Assembly: GCA_016187565.1 (NCBI GenBank)
Contig: JACPJR010000016.1
Coordinates: forward strand, 1 to 43,243
Direction: 5' to 3'
From: Candidatus Woesearchaeota archaeon
Lineage (GTDB): Archaea; Nanobdellota; Nanobdellia; Woesearchaeales; JACPJR01
Length of the DNA stretch: 43,243 nt
The notes under the pieces were generated by a model. The model was not told the DNA's origin. It made no database searches and saw only the letters and a program-made list of their open reading frames with translations. Shown in pieces: positions 18,728-27,289 of this stretch; within the stretch, counting starts at the first letter, position 1, and every line of letters begins with the position of its first letter. Made by a program: the position numbers and the translations under genes.

Positions 18728-20135
18728 GGTTTAATCCTTTTGTTAACTTTAGGTATTCTTGGTATTCTTGAGTAAATATCTCTGGTCTTTCTGTGATATA
18801 CTTCTCAATATTATTATACAATGCATCACTAATTTTTTTTATTAAATCAACTGTATCTTTTAAACTTTCTTCATTAAGAACAAGGATAGGTAAATAATAT
18901 CTCTCTTTTGCTGTGATTGGAAGCTTATCTAAGTCTTCACACGCAACTAAATAAAAGAAGGATTTTATCTCATCAAGACTTAATTCATTGTCAATATTTG
19001 CTTTGTATATGTTTGCTCTTGTAATTATAACCGGGAAAAGTCCGTTAAACTTGAAGCTTTTTTCATCGGTTATCCAAGATATTGATTTTTTATGTTGATA
19101 CTCGCATGCATTCAATAGATTATTTGAAGACTTAAACAAGGGTTCATTTCCTTTTTGTTCTAATTTACCATTATTATCTTGTAAATAAACGACTGATTTT
19201 GACACAACTACACTACCAAATTGTTTGATAAATTCGGATAATAATATATAACCTCCACCATAGCCCAATAAGTGAGAACTAATCGATAAAAAATTTGGAA
19301 ACATAAAGGGCAAGTTTTCTGGTTCTTCTCCATCTAATTCAAATATACATATCGACGAATTACTCCAATCTTTAACTTCGGAGATAACCCTGAGTTGTAA
19401 ACAGGGAAACAGATTCTTTTCTTTATTTTCAAAGGTTTTAAACTTGACATTTCCTAAAAGATCTATGTCTTTAGAAACTTCACCATACTGGTTTTTCTCA
19501 AAATATCTTGAAGAGAAAGTATTAATTCCCAAATCCTTCAGCTTCTCCCTTATTTGAACTTCAAAGGGAATTCCTGATTTCTTTAATGCCTCGATTATCT
19601 TTTCTTTTTGATTATCAATCTCTATTATCTCCAAAACAGATATTTGATCACATCTCTTTTCTGCAAACACCATAGTTCTATGATTGCCAGACATGATCTC
19701 AAAATTATTGTCTGCTTTTTTTACAATTATTGGCAAGTATTCATTAATAATATCAAAATTAGCTAATACAAATTTCACACGTTTTTTAACTTTTTCATTA
19801 TCTTTGTTTTCATTAAAGAAATCTGAAATCTTTTTACCTGAAGAACCAGAAATTCCATCCAAATTATCGTGATTCTTTTCAATGATCAAACTGTCTAACT
19901 TCACTGATTTTTTGCAGAATTTTTTATCTTTCAGTCTGTTAAGCCAGAATATGTTTCGTTCATTAATTTTTTTAACTTTTTCCTCTATAGCTTGTACAGT
20001 TAAATTCTTTGATTCTTCCGTAAATTCTTCTAATTTCTGTTTGATGTTTTTCGGATTAAAATCTGATGAATTTGTGAACTCACTAAATTTAATATCAACA
20101 TAAAAAAGTTGACATAAATAATCTGAATTGCTCAT
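18708..20135 (-). CDS. ParB/Srx-fold-like protein inserted between hsdS and hsdR
   Basis: 475 aa, cytosolic. Around residues 135-165 it has [20 protein letters not shown] followed by RTMVFAEK. This is the layout of the ParB/sulfiredoxin-like fold, in which a G-x-H-R box contacts a nucleotide phosphate (compare GxHR/GERR in ParB). The rest is helical and unfamiliar. It overlaps hsdS by 4 nt (ATGA) and hsdR by 20 nt, so it is firmly part of the R-M operon and presumably co-translated with both. ParB-fold proteins in defence loci can be nucleases, ATPases or CTPases; which applies here cannot be read. An accessory subunit controlling restriction is inferred. Confidence 0.75.
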   Translation of the reverse strand: MSNSDYLCQLFYVDIKFSEFTNSSDFNPKNIKQKLEEFTEESKNLTVQAIEEKVKKINERNIFWLNRLKDKKFCKKSVKLDSLIIEKNHDNLDGISGSSGKKISDFFNENKDNEKVKKRVKFVLANFDIINEYLPIIVKKADNNFEIMSGNHRTMVFAEKRCDQISVLEIIEIDNQKEKIIEALKKSGIPFEVQIREKLKDLGINTFSSRYFEKNQYGEVSKDIDLLGNVKFKTFENKEKNLFPCLQLRVISEVKDWSNSSICIFELDGEEPENLPFMFPNFLSISSHLLGYGGGYILLSEFIKQFGSVVVSKSVVYLQDNNGKLEQKGNEPLFKSSNNLLNACEYQHKKSISWITDEKSFKFNGLFPVIITRANIYKANIDNELSLDEIKSFFYLVACEDLDKLPITAKERYYLPILVLNEESLKDTVDLIKKISDALYNNIEKYITERPEIFTQEYQEYLKLTKGLNHEKTNN

Positions 20136-21424
20136 GCTCTAACCTCAATTGGAACTCTTATCTTTCCAGACATTAGTCTTGGGAGAAGAGAGTCTCGGAT
20201 TTGTGATAAATTCTGAATTTCCCCTAAATTATCAATCATTTTAACAAAAAGATAATTCATCATCTTGTTTATCTTTTGCAAAAATATTTCATTAGGAATG
20301 AGGTAGATAAAATTTTCAATATCTGAATTGCTTATGTTGCCTTGAGCACTACTCGCAGAAGAGCCACCACTTATTAATCCCTGGATTTCATTAGTATTTA
20401 GTATAAGATACATAAGATATTTATTATTAGATTCAACTTTTCCTACTCGTTGATTCAATAAAATTTTATCTTCCGTTTTAGGAATTATCCCTATTTTCCC
20501 AATCTTTGCTCCCGTCATTGCAATTAAAACATCTCCGGAAAAAAGATAAAATCTATTATTTGTTTTATTGTATAATTCTTCTGAAATATAACTTTCAAAA
20601 TTAAAATCCATAAGGGGGGGTTGAATATTCTTAATCTTTGCTAAACCAATTCCATCATCTAAAAAATCCTTACTCTTAAAAGCAAAACCCGGCTGGATTT
20701 TTCCTAATTCTCCTAATTTACCGACATTCCAACCTTTCGGAATCTCTTTATCCAATTCTTCATTATGAACCATCTCTCCACCAGAGCTTTTGTATGGTTT
20801 GCCTTCCTCGCTTGGAAATTCAAAATCAACAAACCATCTTTTGAAAATTGCCTTTCCTATTGCTTCCAAAGTTTTGTTCATTTGCTGGTTGAGTTCAATT
20901 TTTGAATCTAAGTCTGAGAGGATTTTAGCGATGGCAATTTGTTCAGGAAAAGAGGGGATATTGATTTCATAGCTCATAATCGAATTTTTATCTCCACGTG
21001 GCATTTTGGTTCCCTTAGAAGTCAAAACAGTAAATTCAAAAAAGTTATCTTGAGATAAATAGTAGTAAAGATATTTGTTGTTTATGCTTGATTTTTTCCT
21101 TATAACCAATACATCATTAGAGCAACCACCGGAAAATTCTGCCAACCAAAATTTCTTAAAATATGTCCTAATATTTGAGAATAAAATATCTCCTTCTCTG
21201 AATTGAGTTACCTTCCCAACTTTGGGTAATGAAGAAGCCACAGTAATCCCGCCTTTTTCAGGCAGCATATTTTCGGTTGAAATAAAATTATTCAGATTTA
21301 TGTCAACAAGACTAATCTTTTCAGTAATATATGAAGCAGTTTCTTTTAACTCTTTAACTTCCCAATCTTCAGGAATTAGTCCTATTTCAGTTTCTTTAAA
21401 TTTTGTTGGCTTCATTTTTCCCAT
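20132..21424 (-). CDS. hsdS: Type I R-M specificity subunit HsdS
   Basis: 430 aa with the standard two-half design. Each half is a target recognition domain followed by a conserved helix; the first ends in LNQQMNKTLEAIGKAIFKRW, the second in NLSQIRDSLLPRLMSGKIRV. Each half opens with the typical E(I)PEDWxVxxL or EIPKGWNVGKLGELG entry. It sets the DNA sequence recognised by the methylase and nuclease. The first ATG follows immediately after the stop of the HEAT-like gene; a second ATG three codons on (MKPTKFKETEIG) is the more usual HsdS start. A partial copy of this start lies at 22038-22094. Confidence 0.92.
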   Translation of the reverse strand: MGKMKPTKFKETEIGLIPEDWEVKELKETASYITEKISLVDINLNNFISTENMLPEKGGITVASSLPKVGKVTQFREGDILFSNIRTYFKKFWLAEFSGGCSNDVLVIRKKSSINNKYLYYYLSQDNFFEFTVLTSKGTKMPRGDKNSIMSYEINIPSFPEQIAIAKILSDLDSKIELNQQMNKTLEAIGKAIFKRWFVDFEFPSEEGKPYKSSGGEMVHNEELDKEIPKGWNVGKLGELGKIQPGFAFKSKDFLDDGIGLAKIKNIQPPLMDFNFESYISEELYNKTNNRFYLFSGDVLIAMTGAKIGKIGIIPKTEDKILLNQRVGKVESNNKYLMYLILNTNEIQGLISGGSSASSAQGNISNSDIENFIYLIPNEIFLQKINKMMNYLFVKMIDNLGEIQNLSQIRDSLLPRLMSGKIRVPIEVRA

Positions 21425-22036
21425 TCATTGCCCATATTCATAATACAGATTATCCAGTTCATTTACCTTCTCCCATATCTGTTGGTATTTCTTATAGTCT
21501 TGTTTATTCAAATAGGCATCCATATCGTGCTGGTAGAGAATCTTAATGCATTCTATAAAGTGCAATTGCATTTTTCCTTCTTCTAAAGAGCGTATTTTTT
21601 CCCATAATGAAAACAATGAGTCAGACCACAAATCTACTATTTCTTTTTCGTCGGTATCCCATTCGCCCCAAGTAAAAAGAAGAAAGTTAGTTCTAAAATG
21701 TTCAAGGGCATTTCTTGCTGCAATCCTAACCCTCCCATCGTTATCATCAATTAATCTTAATGCATTAAGAAATTGTTTTCTGAAATCCTTAAAATCCCAG
21801 TTTTTTCTGTAAAACCTTGAAACAGCATACATTGCAACGTATCGCTCTTCCCAATCATTTGAATCAGATTTCAATAAAACCAAATTAAGAAATTCTTGTT
21901 TGTGGGTGGTTTTGTTTGACCGTGATAATTTCATAATATTATCTAGCACTTTATACCTCACCTTCTTATCTTTACTCTTCAAAGCACCAATTAACAGCTC
22001 AGCATTCATATTCCGGAAATATTTTTCTTGTGCCAT
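21425..22036 (-). CDS. HEAT-repeat-like protein inside the R-M operon
   Basis: 203 aa, all-helical. Residues ~10-120 show HEAT-like helix pairs (ELLIGALKSKDKKVRYKVLD; EERYVAMYAVSRFYRK; DNDGRVRIAARNALEHF). The C-terminal half is rich in Trp and aromatic residues. Such proteins act as protein-protein scaffolds; no enzymatic motif is present. The ATG begins 1 nt after the stop of a vestigial hsdS start, and its stop is immediately followed by the ATG of the real hsdS. The gene therefore appears to have been placed at the very beginning of hsdS, with the hsdS 5' end duplicated on both sides. A modulator of R-M activity is possible. Confidence 0.7.
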   Translation of the reverse strand: MAQEKYFRNMNAELLIGALKSKDKKVRYKVLDNIMKLSRSNKTTHKQEFLNLVLLKSDSNDWEERYVAMYAVSRFYRKNWDFKDFRKQFLNALRLIDDNDGRVRIAARNALEHFRTNFLLFTWGEWDTDEKEIVDLWSDSLFSLWEKIRSLEEGKMQLHFIECIKILYQHDMDAYLNKQDYKKYQQIWEKVNELDNLYYEYGQ

Positions 22037-22037
22037 T

Positions 22038-22094
22038 TCAGTCTTCAGGAATCAGTCCTATTTCAGTTTGTTTGAATTTTAATTTATGTTTCAT
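22038..22094 (-). pseudogene. Vestigial 18-codon copy of the hsdS 5' end
   Basis: Reads MKHKLKFKQTEIGLIPED then TGA. The functional hsdS begins MKPTKFKETEIGLIPED followed by Trp (TGG). The DNA of the TEIGLIPED part is nearly the same in both. The ATG overlaps the stop of the AlbA_2 gene (ATGA), the kind of coupling expected for a true hsdS. It is therefore the original or a former hsdS start, now stopped and followed by the HEAT-like gene; it may still be translated as a leader that couples to that gene. Confidence 0.75.
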
Positions 22095-23449
22095 CTCAAA
22101 ATCTCCCAATGCCCGCCTTTATCAGGGCCGACTCTTTTTATTCTTCCATCATCTTTGAGCTTGGTTATATTCCACTCTACACCTCTTCTTGAAAGCCCTG
22201 TTATTGATTCAAGCTGTTTTATGCTGACTGAGGGATTTTCTTTAATTGCATTGATAATTTTCTCCACAGTTTTCTCCACAGTTTTCTCCACAGTTTTCTG
22301 GGCACCGTAAAACCTCTGTTCATAGCTTTCCATCTGTAAATCAGGTCTCTTGAATGTTATAGTAAACCAGTTCTCATCAGTTTCTATCTTGGGATTGCTA
22401 AGCTTGTACTCTTTCATAGCATTCCTTATCCTCAATATTCCTGTGCCTGCTTTTTCCACAAGATTCATTTTGGAAAGTAATCCAAACAGAAGTTTATTCC
22501 TTGACAGGCTCTTTTTTCCAAGATCAGAAAGCCTTATCCCAGGAACAAGCCCGCCAGGATTTACTATTTCCAACCTGTCCTTAAAGATATAAACTTGAAT
22601 CTCTGCATTTGAGAAATAATCCCTGTGCACTATTGCATTGAGCAATGCTTCCCTTAATGCCTCTTCAGGCAATTCCAATTTTTCTTCCCTTGGACCAGCT
22701 GTTTTAATTATGTACTCTGTATTTAATTTAGATTTAATATAGTCTATTACATCCACATAGTTTGAATATAAATCTCCATCAAATTCTTTCTTGTCAAGGA
22801 TGTTTACCTTATCATTTCCCAAAAACAAGACGCAGGTAATCTGCGCATTTAAGAAAAATCGAGTAACCTTATTACAAAATAATAAGACTCCTGCATTTTT
22901 TATCTTGCTATCTTGCAAAAGCTCCATATTCCTAAGAATTTCCTTTTCACTTAAAATTGGGCTTATTTTTGACCTATCCAGAAATATTCTAAACGCCTCT
23001 TTATTGAAATCAGCATTCAGATTAAATCTCTCATTTACCTTCTCATCAAATAATATTTTTCCCTCTTTCTGGAAAAATTCCCTAATTTCATCTCTGTTAA
23101 GCTGCTGTGAATTTGCACCCTGCCTTACATAAAATTTTCCGTTTGTGGAGTAAGGCTTATTCTTTCCTTCATGAACAATAATGATAAGGACATTTGAAAA
23201 TTCCTCTAAGAACACTTCCAATTTTGGATCACAATTTCTTGCTATATCCTGGATTTGAGATTTCAGCCTGTTTGTTATCTCAATTCCCTTTATTTTCCTG
23301 TCATCGGAAATGCCAATCAAAATTTTGCCGCCGTTTCCATTAGCAAAAGAGCAAATCTCTCTAGCTAAATCAGAAGAAAATGACTCTTTAAACTCGACAT
23401 TGTACCCTTCTCCCTCTGAAATCAGGAACTCAAATTCTTTCTTATCCAT
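22091..23449 (-). CDS. AlbA_2 / HATPase_c_4 winged-helix regulator (Schlafen-AlbA-type)
   Basis: 452 aa. Residues ~10-115 match the AlbA_2 (Schlafen-type) domain: YNVEFKESFS, ICSFANGNGGKILIGISDD, YVRQGANSQQLNRDEI. The middle holds an HATPase_c_4-like segment (EEALREALLNAIVHRDYF near residue 265, then LEIVNPGGL). The C-terminal ~60 residues form a winged helix (ISVKQLE-type; ITGLSRRGVEWNITKLK). Such proteins are annotated as transcriptional regulators or RecG-like and often accompany R-M operons. A short linker repeats KTVE three times. The gene starts 2 nt after hsdM ends and its stop overlaps the hsdS remnant, so it sits between hsdM and hsdS. Confidence 0.85.
   Translation of the reverse strand: MDKKEFEFLISEGEGYNVEFKESFSSDLAREICSFANGNGGKILIGISDDRKIKGIEITNRLKSQIQDIARNCDPKLEVFLEEFSNVLIIIVHEGKNKPYSTNGKFYVRQGANSQQLNRDEIREFFQKEGKILFDEKVNERFNLNADFNKEAFRIFLDRSKISPILSEKEILRNMELLQDSKIKNAGVLLFCNKVTRFFLNAQITCVLFLGNDKVNILDKKEFDGDLYSNYVDVIDYIKSKLNTEYIIKTAGPREEKLELPEEALREALLNAIVHRDYFSNAEIQVYIFKDRLEIVNPGGLVPGIRLSDLGKKSLSRNKLLFGLLSKMNLVEKAGTGILRIRNAMKEYKLSNPKIETDENWFTITFKRPDLQMESYEQRFYGAQKTVEKTVEKTVEKIINAIKENPSVSIKQLESITGLSRRGVEWNITKLKDDGRIKRVGPDKGGHWEILR
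22258..22299. repeat. 12-bp tandem repeat in the AlbA_2 gene
   Basis: TTTTCTCCACAG is repeated three times head to tail plus a half unit. It encodes KTVEKTVEKTVEK in the linker before the winged helix. Copy number could vary by slippage without breaking the frame. Confidence 0.85.
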
Positions 23450-23451
23450 AT

Positions 23452-24975
23452 TTACACCTTAAACCCAATACTCTCCAAATTCTTCTTTATTTCAACATCC
23501 AACTTCTGCCCTTCTTTCATCTGTTCAGACAATTCAGCAGTTAATCGTTTCATTCTCTCTTCAAAAGCTTCGTCATCTTCTACTTCTTCTTGGATTCCAA
23601 CATATCTTCCAGGAGTTAGGATAAAATTGTTCTTTTCAATCTCTTCTAATTTAGCGGATTTGCAAAAGCCAGTAACCTCTTCATATTTGAGCTTATTTTC
23701 TCCTCTCCATGAGTGATAAGTGGAAGAGATTTTCTTAACATCATCTTCAGTCAACTCACGATGCCGTCTATCAATCATCACGCCCATATTTCTGGCATCA
23801 ATAAACAAGATTTGCCCTCTTCTGTCCCTAAACGAATGGTCTTTTTTATCTCGTGTAACAAACCATAAACACGCAGGTATCATGGTGTTATAAAATAACT
23901 GAGATGGCAAAGCTACCATGCAATCAACCATATCAGCATTAACGATATTTTTCCTTATTTCTCCTTCATTGGAAGTATTAGAACTCATTGAGCCATTTGC
24001 CAGAACAAAACCTGCCACCCCAGTAGGGTTTAGATGATGAATAAAATGCTGAACCCATGCAAAATTAGCATTATTCTTTGGAGGAACTCCAAACTTCCAG
24101 CGTACATCTTCCTGCAATAATTCACCGTTCCAATCAGAATCGTTAAATGGAGGATTAGCAAGAATAAAATCTGCTTTCAAATCTTTATGCTGGTCATCAT
24201 GGAAAGCATCGCCCCATTTGATATTTGAGTCAATCCCTCTAATCGCCATATTCATCTTACAAAGCCGCCATGTTGTCTGGTTGCTTTCCTGTCCATAAAC
24301 AGAGATGTCTCCTATTCTTCCGCCATGTGCTTCAACGAATTTTTCGGATTGAACAAACATTCCACCTGAACCACAGCAGGGGTCAAATATTCTTCCCTTG
24401 TATGGCTCTAACATCTCAGTTAATAGCTTTACGATAGAACGAGGAGTATAGAACTGCCCGCCTTTCTTTCCTTCAGCAGAGGCAAACTCGCCTAAAAAGT
24501 ATTCATAAACTCTTCCAAGAATGTCTTTACTTCTGTTTTCTTTATCACCAAGTCCAATCGTGCCAATTAAATCGATTAATTCCCCTAATCTTTGTTTATT
24601 CAATCCTGGACGAGCATAATTCTTCGGAAGAACACCTTTAAGTGTGGGATTATCTCTTTCAATAATATCCATTGCTTCATCAAGAAATTTTCCAATCTCT
24701 GGTTTTTTTGCATTGGCTTGAAGATGCTCCCATCTTGCTACTTTTGGAACAAAGAAAATTCTCCTAGAGACATACTCATCAACATCTTCTGGATCTGAAT
24801 CTTTCTCTGTCTTCAGTTTTTCATAAACTTCTATAAAAGCATCAGAAATATACTTTAAAAAAATCAAACCTAAAACAACGTGCTTATATTCAGCAGCATC
24901 CATATTGCTTCTTAACTTATCAGCAGAAGACCATAATTTTTGTTCAAAACCTAAGTTAGCACCGTTATTTGACAT
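23452..24975 (-). CDS. hsdM: Type I R-M DNA methyltransferase subunit HsdM
   Basis: 507 aa from the ATG at 24975. An N-terminal helical domain ([20 protein letters not shown]) precedes the adenine-N6 methylase core with SAM motif [10 protein letters not shown] near residue 200 and catalytic motif IV NPPF near 272. [14 protein letters not shown] is the typical HsdM signature before motif I. It methylates the site chosen by HsdS and protects the host DNA. I prefer ATG 24975 ([12 protein letters not shown]) because GGGGGGCGAG stands just before it; a GTG five codons upstream is also possible. It is the first gene of the R-M operon. Confidence 0.95.
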   Translation of the reverse strand: MSNNGANLGFEQKLWSSADKLRSNMDAAEYKHVVLGLIFLKYISDAFIEVYEKLKTEKDSDPEDVDEYVSRRIFFVPKVARWEHLQANAKKPEIGKFLDEAMDIIERDNPTLKGVLPKNYARPGLNKQRLGELIDLIGTIGLGDKENRSKDILGRVYEYFLGEFASAEGKKGGQFYTPRSIVKLLTEMLEPYKGRIFDPCCGSGGMFVQSEKFVEAHGGRIGDISVYGQESNQTTWRLCKMNMAIRGIDSNIKWGDAFHDDQHKDLKADFILANPPFNDSDWNGELLQEDVRWKFGVPPKNNANFAWVQHFIHHLNPTGVAGFVLANGSMSSNTSNEGEIRKNIVNADMVDCMVALPSQLFYNTMIPACLWFVTRDKKDHSFRDRRGQILFIDARNMGVMIDRRHRELTEDDVKKISSTYHSWRGENKLKYEEVTGFCKSAKLEEIEKNNFILTPGRYVGIQEEVEDDEAFEERMKRLTAELSEQMKEGQKLDVEIKKNLESIGFKV

Positions 24976-25010
24976 TTTCTCGCCCCCCACTTAAACGCTA
25001 CTTCTCCGAT

Positions 25011-25063
25011 TCACTTCAGCATCTCCCAACGTCCGCCCCCTGCCAGGGCCAACTCGTTTTAAA
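25011..25063 (-). pseudogene. C-terminal remnant of a second AlbA_2-type regulator gene
   Basis: The - strand encodes KRVGP, then after a one-base shift GGRWEMLK and TGA. The intact AlbA_2 gene ends KRVGPDKGGHWEILR and TGA. The DNA is clearly related in this stretch. Only about the last 17 codons remain, placed 35 nt upstream of hsdM. This is a scar of a lost regulator gene at the head of the operon. Confidence 0.65.
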
Positions 25064-25140
25064 AGTATTACGGTGGACTTTATGCATAATAATGACACTT
25101 CCTTATAACTATTACGTTTTATACCCCCTCTTCCTATTTT

Positions 25141-25156
25141 TTCGGTCTATACCGAA
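25141..25156. promoter_or_regulatory. Perfect palindromic element, possible operator
   Basis: TTCGGT-CTAT-ACCGAA has 6-bp perfect arms. It lies in the 277-nt divergent gap between hsdM and the ribbon-helix-helix gene, close to a TATA-like stretch at 25108-25119. A ribbon-helix-helix or AlbA-type regulator encoded next to it could bind here. The rest of the gap contains the regulator-gene remnant and no other supported gene. Confidence 0.4.
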
Positions 25157-25252
25157 TGATTTCCGAAGATTCAACCACAAAACATATGAAGGTGGAATAC
25201 TTTCCGCTAGTTAAGCAAGATTTTTCAGTTCAAGAGGTGATGGAGGCACCGT

Positions 25253-25486
25253 ATGGTTGCCGTACATCGAATAACTGTTCGGGTAACAAAAAATCAACTT
25301 GAACGAGTTAAGCTCAATGCACAAGCAAATGGGTATGTGAACCTGTCTGATTATATACGATGTTTAGCGCTGGAAAGGGATATCTCAGTTGAAAAGATGC
25401 TCTATGAGCTATATAACAAACTTCTTCCTGAGAAAGCCAGCCACAAGCCTTCCCGCGTTGATAAACCACTAACCCGATTCATGTAG
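25253..25486 (+). CDS. Ribbon-helix-helix (CopG/MetJ-type) DNA-binding protein
   Basis: 77 aa. Residues 4-42 fit the ribbon-helix-helix fold: a beta strand VHRITVRVT, helix QLERVKLNAQANG, then LSDYIRCLALER. These are small dimeric repressors that bind short palindromes, often as antitoxins or plasmid regulators. GGAGG lies 6 nt before the ATG. It is transcribed away from the R-M operon and a 16-bp palindrome lies about 100 bp upstream, so it may regulate itself or the R-M operon. No toxin gene is recognisable next to it. Confidence 0.7.
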   Translation: MVAVHRITVRVTKNQLERVKLNAQANGYVNLSDYIRCLALERDISVEKMLYELYNKLLPEKASHKPSRVDKPLTRFM

Positions 25487-25544
25487 ATTTGTGCAGACAT
25501 CTGGCGTACAAACTTTATAAGCCCGATTCCTTTCCTGTTAAGGA

Positions 25545-25634
25545 ATGAAACGCTCAGACTTTACTGACGAGGAATGGGAGAAGCTTAGAGAGATCGTTCA
25601 GCTCTATCAGGAAGAGCATGGAAAGGTTGAATAA
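25545..25634 (+). CDS. Tiny 29-aa ORF, MKRSDFTDEEWEKLREI...
   Basis: A 29-aa acidic/helical frame (DFTDEEWEKLREIVQLYQEE). A TTTATAA box lies about 26-33 nt upstream, giving good leaderless geometry, and AAGG just precedes the ATG. It follows the ribbon-helix-helix gene by 58 nt. The size makes it uncertain; it could be a real microprotein. The 262-nt stretch from 25635 to 25896 has nothing else I can support apart from the glycosyltransferase promoter. Confidence 0.35.
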   Translation: MKRSDFTDEEWEKLREIVQLYQEEHGKVE

Positions 25635-25866
25635 TCCTATTCAGGAGTGCTATTTTCTGTTTTCAGCAGGTTTATATACAAGCTGTACTCATATATTACT
25701 AGCCAAATTCTTTGGAATAAATCTCTACTCGATAAAGCGGGAATCATCATAAAACTATCATCTGCCCCCATCGGGCATTCTTCTCCTTTTAACCTATGAG
25801 ACTCTCTTAGTCGACAAGAAATCTCCACCAACTAAATATTACTTAAAAGTAGTGAATTTAGAAAGG

Positions 25867-25873
25867 TTTATAA
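25867..25873 (+). promoter_or_regulatory. TATA box of the glycosyltransferase gene
   Basis: TTTATAA lies 24-30 nt before the ATG at 25897 with no ribosome site between, consistent with leaderless transcription. Confidence 0.5.
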
Positions 25874-25896
25874 GGAAGTTATGAAACAACTTATTT

Positions 25897-27207
25897 ATGA
25901 TTCACCTCCAGACATTACGCAGTTCTTTTCCTGACTTGCAATTCTTTGGAAATACATTTATTGCCATGTATTTAGCAGCAAATATTCCTCAAGGCACACT
26001 TGTTTCAAGAAAAGTAGGTGGTTCTTTACCGGAATTACACTGGCAGGCAGTTATGCAGGAGAATTTGGGTGTTCGATTGGTATATCATGATTATTTAGGA
26101 AACTCTACAAATGGTCAAGGCCTAGCAGCCCTTGTCCGTCAAGAAGCAGATAGAGGGGAAAATCCTGTGGTTGTTAATTACCACTTCCCGGATAATGACC
26201 TTGAGGAGCGCGTAATTGCCAAAAAAAATGATGCAGGTAGTGATGTTCGACAATTCGTGCATTTACATTGTTCTGCAGAATTCTTCTTTCAGAACAGAAA
26301 AACACAAGAACAACGGCAAGTGAATCTTAGACGTGCTTATGACGAGAGGTGGGTCGATAAATTTATCGCAGTTAGCTACGCTGTAAGAGATTCATACCTT
26401 AGCGTACTCCCCCATGATGCAATGGAAGTGGTAAGAAATGGCGTACCTGAAGAGGTTTATGAATTCCGACCTGAAAGGGATAAGGATGCATTCAAGAATC
26501 AAGTACAACTACAAGGAAAATTTCTTGTAGGATATTCTGGAAGACTAGATACAGTCAAAGGCTATCAGGATTTAATTGCTATTTTATCATGGTTTAATAA
26601 ACATCCCGAATACGATGTAGGATTTCTCATCGCAAGTTCTGGTGGAGCAAAATTACCTCAATTTGAGGGCGATGTTGCTTCACGTGCACCTAGGCTATTA
26701 AGAGAGAATCGCTTAGGAATGGTACTAGATGTTGCAAAATTTGTGGGAGGAAAAAAGCACTACAATACAACCGTTTATGATTTTTTCACGCAATTCGTAG
26801 AGACTAGCTTACGTCCTCAGTGCAGACTTTACAAATGTGTTAGTCCTGCACCACTACAAGCAATGGTCGATGTCTATATACAACCTTCTGAATCCGAAGG
26901 TCTGCCTTTGGCTGTAATCGAAGCAGCGTTTACAGGGGTACCTATTGTCGCTTACAGAGTAGGAGGCATTCCGGAGATTGTCTCTGATGCCAATGGCAAA
27001 TGTGTTGATTATCATCCAAAACAGAGAGTAAGAGTTAATGAATTCTGTGATGCAATAGTGGCTGGTATTGAGCAAAACTATCGACGTGATGGGTTACATG
27101 ATTCAACAAATTTTAGAATGGAGTTAAGAAATAGACTAGTACCTATCTTTGGAGCAAATGCCATGACCACCAATATAAATAGAGTCTATAGAGATGCCAT
27201 CCGATAA
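25897..27207 (+). CDS. GT4-family glycosyltransferase (GT-B fold)
   Basis: 436 aa, cytosolic. The C-terminal half carries the group 1/GT4 signature: GYSGRLDTVKGYQDLIAIL at ~210 (domain entry) and IQPSESEGLPLAVIEAAFTG near residue 330, where the E(x7)E motif contacts the sugar nucleotide, followed by VPIVAYRVGGIPEIV. The N-terminal half is the acceptor-binding domain. It transfers a sugar from a nucleotide donor to an unknown acceptor, perhaps in surface glycan or protein N-glycosylation, which would suit the sequon-rich surface proteins of this window. It stands alone, convergent with the aminotransferase gene. Confidence 0.88.
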   Translation: MIHLQTLRSSFPDLQFFGNTFIAMYLAANIPQGTLVSRKVGGSLPELHWQAVMQENLGVRLVYHDYLGNSTNGQGLAALVRQEADRGENPVVVNYHFPDNDLEERVIAKKNDAGSDVRQFVHLHCSAEFFFQNRKTQEQRQVNLRRAYDERWVDKFIAVSYAVRDSYLSVLPHDAMEVVRNGVPEEVYEFRPERDKDAFKNQVQLQGKFLVGYSGRLDTVKGYQDLIAILSWFNKHPEYDVGFLIASSGGAKLPQFEGDVASRAPRLLRENRLGMVLDVAKFVGGKKHYNTTVYDFFTQFVETSLRPQCRLYKCVSPAPLQAMVDVYIQPSESEGLPLAVIEAAFTGVPIVAYRVGGIPEIVSDANGKCVDYHPKQRVRVNEFCDAIVAGIEQNYRRDGLHDSTNFRMELRNRLVPIFGANAMTTNINRVYRDAIR

Positions 27208-27289
27208 AGATCTTTTAGTACCGTAAAAGATATGACCCCAATCTCCACACTTCGATATAGAGATTTATGGCTAAACGAGATTAAAGTTT

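Noticed and set aside
25186-25302. A 38-aa + frame (MKVEYFPLVKQDF...) ahead of the ribbon-helix-helix gene
   Set aside because: It runs into and overlaps the ribbon-helix-helix gene in another frame; the GGAGG site clearly serves the latter.
25637-25831. A 64-aa open frame on the - strand in the gap before the glycosyltransferase gene
   Set aside because: Starts with TTG, has no ribosome site or well-placed TATA box, and no recognisable motif.
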